Of a stretch of DNA of 16,056 nt, positions 16,006 to 16,056 are shown piece by piece (position 1 is the stretch's first letter; each line of letters opens with the position of its first letter). Where the stretch lies: NCBI GenBank assembly GCA_045604285.1, contig JAZUNS010000058.1, positions 1-16,056 of the forward strand. Reading direction: 5' to 3'. Made by a program: the position numbers and the translations under genes. The DNA comes from SIG636 sp045604285 (GTDB lineage Bacteria > Bacillota > Clostridia > Oscillospirales > CAG-382). The notes under the pieces are model-generated. The model was not told the DNA's origin. It worked only from the letters and a program-made list of their open reading frames with translations, and made no database searches.

Positions 16006-16056
16006 CAGAGCGCTGACAAAGGTACAGAACACGAAAGTCGGATCGTAGCCATGTCG
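16006..16056. other. Right-edge non-coding remnant
   Basis: The final 51 bases after the palindrome hold no start codon with an RBS, no promoter and no RNA structure that I can recognise. The next gene, if any, lies outside the window. Confidence 0.4.

Overview
The window looks like a chromosomal segment from a low-to-mid GC Gram-positive anaerobe, probably a gut clostridium of the Oscillospiraceae/Ruminococcaceae type. The reasons are strong AGGAGG-type Shine-Dalgarno sites, TTG and GTG starts, consensus sigma-A promoters with 17-bp spacers, an N-terminal dockerin followed by a Ser/Glu linker, an LTA-synthase-type sulfatase, and large secreted proteins built from InlB-like and discoidin-like repeats. 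No rRNA, tRNA, CRISPR array or insertion sequence is visible. The taxonomic statement is inference.

Layout, left to right. Minus strand, 1-2972: the first ~990 codons of a giant secreted repeat protein that runs off the left edge (signal peptide, dockerin, Ser/Glu linker, one InlB-like repeat, a discoidin-like domain, then about eight 71-residue InlB-like repeats in tandem). It has its own promoter and RBS at about 2980-3048. Minus strand, 6068-3180: a three-gene operon read from a consensus promoter at 6091-6119. It holds a CARF plus PD-(D/E)xK nuclease (Card1/Can2-like, DUF1887 family), a small ACT-domain protein (UPF0237) and a UPF0210/DUF711 protein, and closes with a terminator hairpin at 3098-3129.

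Plus strand, 6271-11531: a divergent three-gene operon with an FAD-dependent dehydrogenase (COG2509-like), a MATE-family transporter and an LTA-synthase-family sulfatase. The sulfatase carries an unusual extra C-terminal extracellular domain and membrane anchor. A perfect 13-bp-stem terminator follows at 11540-11581. Plus strand, 11716-15963: a monocistronic 1,415-residue secreted N-acetylmuramoyl-L-alanine amidase. It has three 171-residue discoidin-like repeats in front, an Fn3-like module, the Amidase_3 domain, an Ig-like module and InlB-like repeats behind. A perfect 23-bp palindrome follows at 15983-16005.

Most of the window is therefore envelope biology: two modular surface proteins that share domain types, an LTA-synthase-like enzyme and a peptidoglycan amidase. 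A stand-alone CARF nuclease operon lies between them. That nuclease, found here with no CRISPR locus in view, with Ser-Cys-Lys where a classical E-x-K is expected, and apparently co-transcribed with the conserved but uncharacterised UPF0237-UPF0210 pair, is the strongest candidate for undescribed biology. Next come the near-identical repeats inside both surface-protein genes.
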